Shown here: positions 61,851 through 64,000 of the stretch, in pieces | Layout: each line of letters starts with the position of its first letter | How positions within the stretch are numbered: position 1 is the first letter of the stretch | Program-made: the position numbers and the translations under genes | Source of the DNA: Entomohabitans teleogrylli | GTDB lineage: Bacteria; Pseudomonadota; Gammaproteobacteria; Enterobacterales; Enterobacteriaceae | Direction: 5' to 3' | Assembly: GCF_001484765.1 (NCBI RefSeq) | Contig: NZ_LLXO01000016.1 | Coordinates: forward strand, 86,744-150,743 | Length of the DNA: 64,000 nucleotides | The notes under the pieces: generated by a model | The model's database searches: none | Seen by the model: the letters and a program-made list of their open reading frames with translations, nothing else | Told to the model about the DNA's origin: nothing

Positions 61851-62231
61851 ATGACTGATAAACAGCCGAATCCCGCCGTTGTGATGTACGGCATTAAAAA
61901 TTGTGACACCATTAAGAAGGCCCGCCGCTGGCTGGAGCAGCAGCAAATCGACTATCACTTTCATGATTACCGTAGCGATGGGCTGGACGACGCGCTGTTG
62001 ACGTCTTTTATCAGTGAGTTGGGGTGGGAAGCGTTACTCAATACTCGCGGCACGACCTGGCGTAAACTGGACGAGTCCCGGCGCGCCGCGATTACTGACG
62101 CCGCCAGCGCCGCGGCGTTAATGAAAGAGATGCCGGCGATAATCAAACGCCCGTTGCTCTGCGTATCTGGCAAGCCCGGACTACTGGGTTTCAGCGAAGC
62201 CAGTTATCAGTCGTTTTTTAGCGAGGTTTAG
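61851..62231 (+). CDS. yffB: ArsC/Spx-family protein YffB
   Basis: A 126-residue thioredoxin-fold protein related to ArsC (E. coli YffB 118, with a similar core). [18 protein letters not shown] carries the single active-site-type cysteine; [12 protein letters not shown] and [15 protein letters not shown] follow. It lacks the CXXC of redox-active thioredoxins and glutathione may be its partner. It lies 2 bases before dapE and is clearly co-transcribed. Confidence 0.93.
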   Translation: MTDKQPNPAVVMYGIKNCDTIKKARRWLEQQQIDYHFHDYRSDGLDDALLTSFISELGWEALLNTRGTTWRKLDESRRAAITDAASAAALMKEMPAIIKRPLLCVSGKPGLLGFSEASYQSFFSEV

Positions 62232-62233
62232 TT

Positions 62234-63361
62234 ATGTCTTGCCCGGTCATTGAGCTGACTCAGCAGCTTATTCGTCGCCCTTCTCTCAGCCCGGATGACG
62301 CCGGATGTCAGGCGCTATTAATTGAGCGTTTGCGTGCCATTGGTTTTACCGTTGAGCAGATGAATTTTGGCGATACCCAAAACTTCTGGGCGTGGCGCGG
62401 GGCAGGGGAGACCCTGGCCTTTGCCGGGCATACCGATGTGGTGCCTCCCGGCGATGCCGGGCGTTGGATCAACCCGCCGTTCGACCCTACCATTCGCGAC
62501 GGAATGTTGTTTGGTCGCGGCGCCGCCGATATGAAAGGTTCACTGGCGGCAATGATTGTCGCCGCCGAGCGCTTTGTCGCGCAGCATCCCAACCATCGCG
62601 GTCGTCTGGCATTTTTGATTACGTCGGATGAAGAGGCCAGCGCCCACGATGGCACGGTAAAAGTGGTGGAAGCGCTGATGGCGCGCCGCGAACGCCTCGA
62701 CTATTGCCTGGTGGGGGAACCGTCAAGTACTGAGGTCGTGGGCGATGTCGTGAAAAACGGCCGACGCGGTTCCCTGACCTGTAATCTCACCATTCACGGC
62801 GTGCAGGGCCACGTGGCCTATCCGCACCTCGCGGACAACCCGGTGCACCGGGCGGCGCCGATGCTCAATGAACTGGTAGGTATCGAATGGGATCGGGGAA
62901 ATGCCTTTTTCCCGCCGACCAGTATGCAAATCGCCAATATTCAGGCCGGTACCGGCAGCAATAATGTCATTCCCGGCGAGCTGTTCGTGCAGTTTAATTT
63001 CCGTTTCAGCACCGAGTTGACGGATGAGATGATCAAACAGCAGGTGATTGCGCTGCTGGAGAAACATCAGTTGCGCTACACGCTGGAGTGGTGGCTCTCT
63101 GGCCAGCCGTTCCTGACACCGCGCGGCAGGCTGGTTGACGCGGTGGTCAATGCGATTGAGCACTATAATGAAATTAAGCCGCAACTGCTGACCACCGGGG
63201 GGACGTCCGACGGGCGATTTATTGCGCAGATGGGGGCCCAGGTGGTTGAACTGGGGCCGGTCAATGCCACGATTCACAAGATTAATGAGTGTGTTAACGC
63301 CGCCGATCTGCAGTTATTGGCTCGCATGTACCAGCGGGTGATGGAGCAACTTGTCGCCTGA
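62234..63361 (+). CDS. dapE: Succinyl-diaminopimelate desuccinylase
   Basis: A 375-residue dizinc peptidase-fold enzyme (same as E. coli) that makes LL-diaminopimelate for lysine and peptidoglycan. The ligands are visible: [12 protein letters not shown] (His), [12 protein letters not shown] (Asp), [11 protein letters not shown] (catalytic Glu pair) and [11 protein letters not shown] (His). It forms an operon with yffB before it and ypfN 71 bases after it. Confidence 0.99.
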   Translation: MSCPVIELTQQLIRRPSLSPDDAGCQALLIERLRAIGFTVEQMNFGDTQNFWAWRGAGETLAFAGHTDVVPPGDAGRWINPPFDPTIRDGMLFGRGAADMKGSLAAMIVAAERFVAQHPNHRGRLAFLITSDEEASAHDGTVKVVEALMARRERLDYCLVGEPSSTEVVGDVVKNGRRGSLTCNLTIHGVQGHVAYPHLADNPVHRAAPMLNELVGIEWDRGNAFFPPTSMQIANIQAGTGSNNVIPGELFVQFNFRFSTELTDEMIKQQVIALLEKHQLRYTLEWWLSGQPFLTPRGRLVDAVVNAIEHYNEIKPQLLTTGGTSDGRFIAQMGAQVVELGPVNATIHKINECVNAADLQLLARMYQRVMEQLVA

Positions 63362-63432
63362 CGGTATGAAAAACCGCCGGGCAGCGCTTTTGCGGCTGCC
63401 AGGCATGGTGCGATCAACGAGAGGAACCGGGC

Positions 63433-63621
63433 ATGGACTGGCTTTCAAAATACTGGTGGGTACTGGTACTGGTGATCCTGTTGGGGATCTTTATCAATGT
63501 GATTAAGGATCTGAGCCGCATTGATCCGAAGAAGTATTTGAATAATAAGCCGGATCTTCCTCCTCATCGGGATTTTAATGATAAGTGGGATGAGGACGAC
63601 GACTGGCCGAAGAAGAAGTAG
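63433..63621 (+). CDS. ypfN: Small membrane protein YpfN (UPF0370)
   Basis: A 62-residue protein (E. coli 66) with an N-terminal membrane helix [27 protein letters not shown], then a positively charged stretch and a very acidic tail ([12 protein letters not shown]). GAGAGGAACCGGGC gives the ribosome site. The function is unknown. In E. coli it also follows dapE. Confidence 0.92.
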   Translation: MDWLSKYWWVLVLVILLGIFINVIKDLSRIDPKKYLNNKPDLPPHRDFNDKWDEDDDWPKKK

Positions 63622-63664
63622 GGGGGCAGGTGTCGCTTGTTTACTTTTAGTCTGCGGCAAAGAA

Positions 63665-63738
63665 TTCTGTTCGCTGTGGTTATTATTTGCCTGGTCAGGA
63701 GGTTCTGTTCGCTGTGGTTATTTTTTGCCTGGGCAGGA
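63665..63738. repeat. Two-copy tandem repeat, period 38
   Basis: Two 36-base units starting TTCTGTTCGCTGTGGTTATT at 63665-63700 and 63703-63738 differ at two positions and are separated by two bases. A third partial copy (TTCCGTTCACC) follows. It lies just after ypfN in non-coding DNA. Confidence 0.8.
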
Positions 63739-63792
63739 ATTCCGTTCACCGTAAGTCAGCGCCTTATTTTGCTTTTGTCGCCAGGTGAACGG

Positions 63793-63822
63793 GGAGAGGG
63801 GGCTCGCCGCCGCCCCCTCTCC
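63793..63822. repeat. Perfect 11-bp GC-rich hairpin
   Basis: GGAGAGGGGGC and GCCCCCTCTCC enclose an 8-base loop. There is no T run. Confidence 0.7.
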
Positions 63823-63840
63823 ACTCCGGGCTCCCGGCAG

Positions 63841-63982
63841 TAAAATCGCCGCTGCGCGGTACCCGTCAATTTTCGCGTCTGGCTTCGGGTCGGGTAAGAC
63901 GGCACATCCCTGTGCCGGCTTACCCTCAGGCCGGTTCCCTCCGGCCTGCCCCGGCCATCCACAAAAATAGCCGGCGATTTTA
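63841..63982. repeat. Hairpin-rich unit bounded by an inverted repeat
   Basis: TAAAATCGCCG at 63841-63851 and CGGCGATTTTA at 63972-63982 are perfect inverted ends of a 142-base unit. Inside are two hairpins: GGGTAAG...GGCACA/TGTGCC...CTTACCC at 63892-63925 and CAGGCCGG/CCGGCCTG at 63927-63948. The whole can fold into a branched structure. It has no credible coding frame. Confidence 0.6.
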
Positions 63983-64000
63983 AGCCGGACTCAACACCCC

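Larger units (their letters stand above)
63622..64000. other. Non-coding tail after ypfN
   Basis: This stretch has the tandem repeat, the GC-rich hairpin and the branched unit listed separately, and no recognisable gene. The next gene lies beyond the window. Confidence 0.5.

Noticed and set aside
63756..63962. 68-codon minus-strand frame over the repeat unit
   Set aside because: It runs through the hairpins, which explain the sequence better; the product is Arg/Gly/Pro-rich without features.

Overview
The window is a chromosomal segment of a GC-rich member of the Enterobacteriaceae. Nearly every core protein can be matched end to end from memory with its Escherichia coli or Salmonella counterpart (GuaB, XseA, Ppx, Ppk, PurM, UraA, BepA, DapA, BamC, TmcA, AcrD, DapE), but the protein differences, gene order and accessory genes show it is neither E. 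coli nor Salmonella. I cannot name the genus from the sequence alone.

Layout. 1-1688: the last three genes of a chaperone/usher fimbrial operon, ending in a two-domain tip adhesin. 1689-3167: AT-rich accessory DNA with one small lipoprotein. 3168-8068: yfgJ, xseA (minus strand) and the guaBA operon. 8069-8352: a structured intergenic stretch that may encode a small RNA. 8392-13836: an accessory block of six genes, all on the minus strand: DUF6130-like protein, exported alpha/beta hydrolase, OmpR-type response regulator, histidine kinase, small DUF1471 protein and a DipZ-like thiol-redox membrane protein. 14391-17201: yfgG and the phosphodiesterase gene yfgF, which has a good FNR-type promoter. 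17220-20821: ppx-ppk. 21081-25937: purMN facing upp, uraA and hda. 25975-30211: yfgD, bepA, perM, bcp and gcvR. 30360-36932: dapA-bamC-purC-ypfJ-tmcA-ypfH.

37394-52145: a complete 17-gene ethanolamine utilisation operon, eutSPQTDMNEJGHABCLKR. It encodes five shell proteins (S, M, N, L, K), ethanolamine ammonia-lyase (B, C) and its reactivase (A), the B12 adenosyltransferase (T), the aldehyde, alcohol and phosphotransacetylase branch enzymes (E, G, D), the permease (H), the accessory proteins P, Q and J, and the activator EutR. 52352-63621: aegA, narQ, narP, acrD, ypfM, yffB, dapE and ypfN. 63622-64000: a non-coding, repeat-rich tail.

Compared with the E. coli K-12 order as I remember it, three things differ. 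The eut operon sits between ypfH and aegA instead of near maeB/hemF. The narQ-to-ypfN block is inverted relative to purC-to-ypfH. The response regulator gene narP lies directly behind its sensor gene narQ, although the two are unlinked in E. coli.

No obviously new defence or mobile system is present. The best candidates for undescribed biology are the six-gene envelope block after guaA, the structured RNA candidate at 8203-8352, the repeated 18-bp motif before eutS, and the hairpin-rich unit at 63841-63982.
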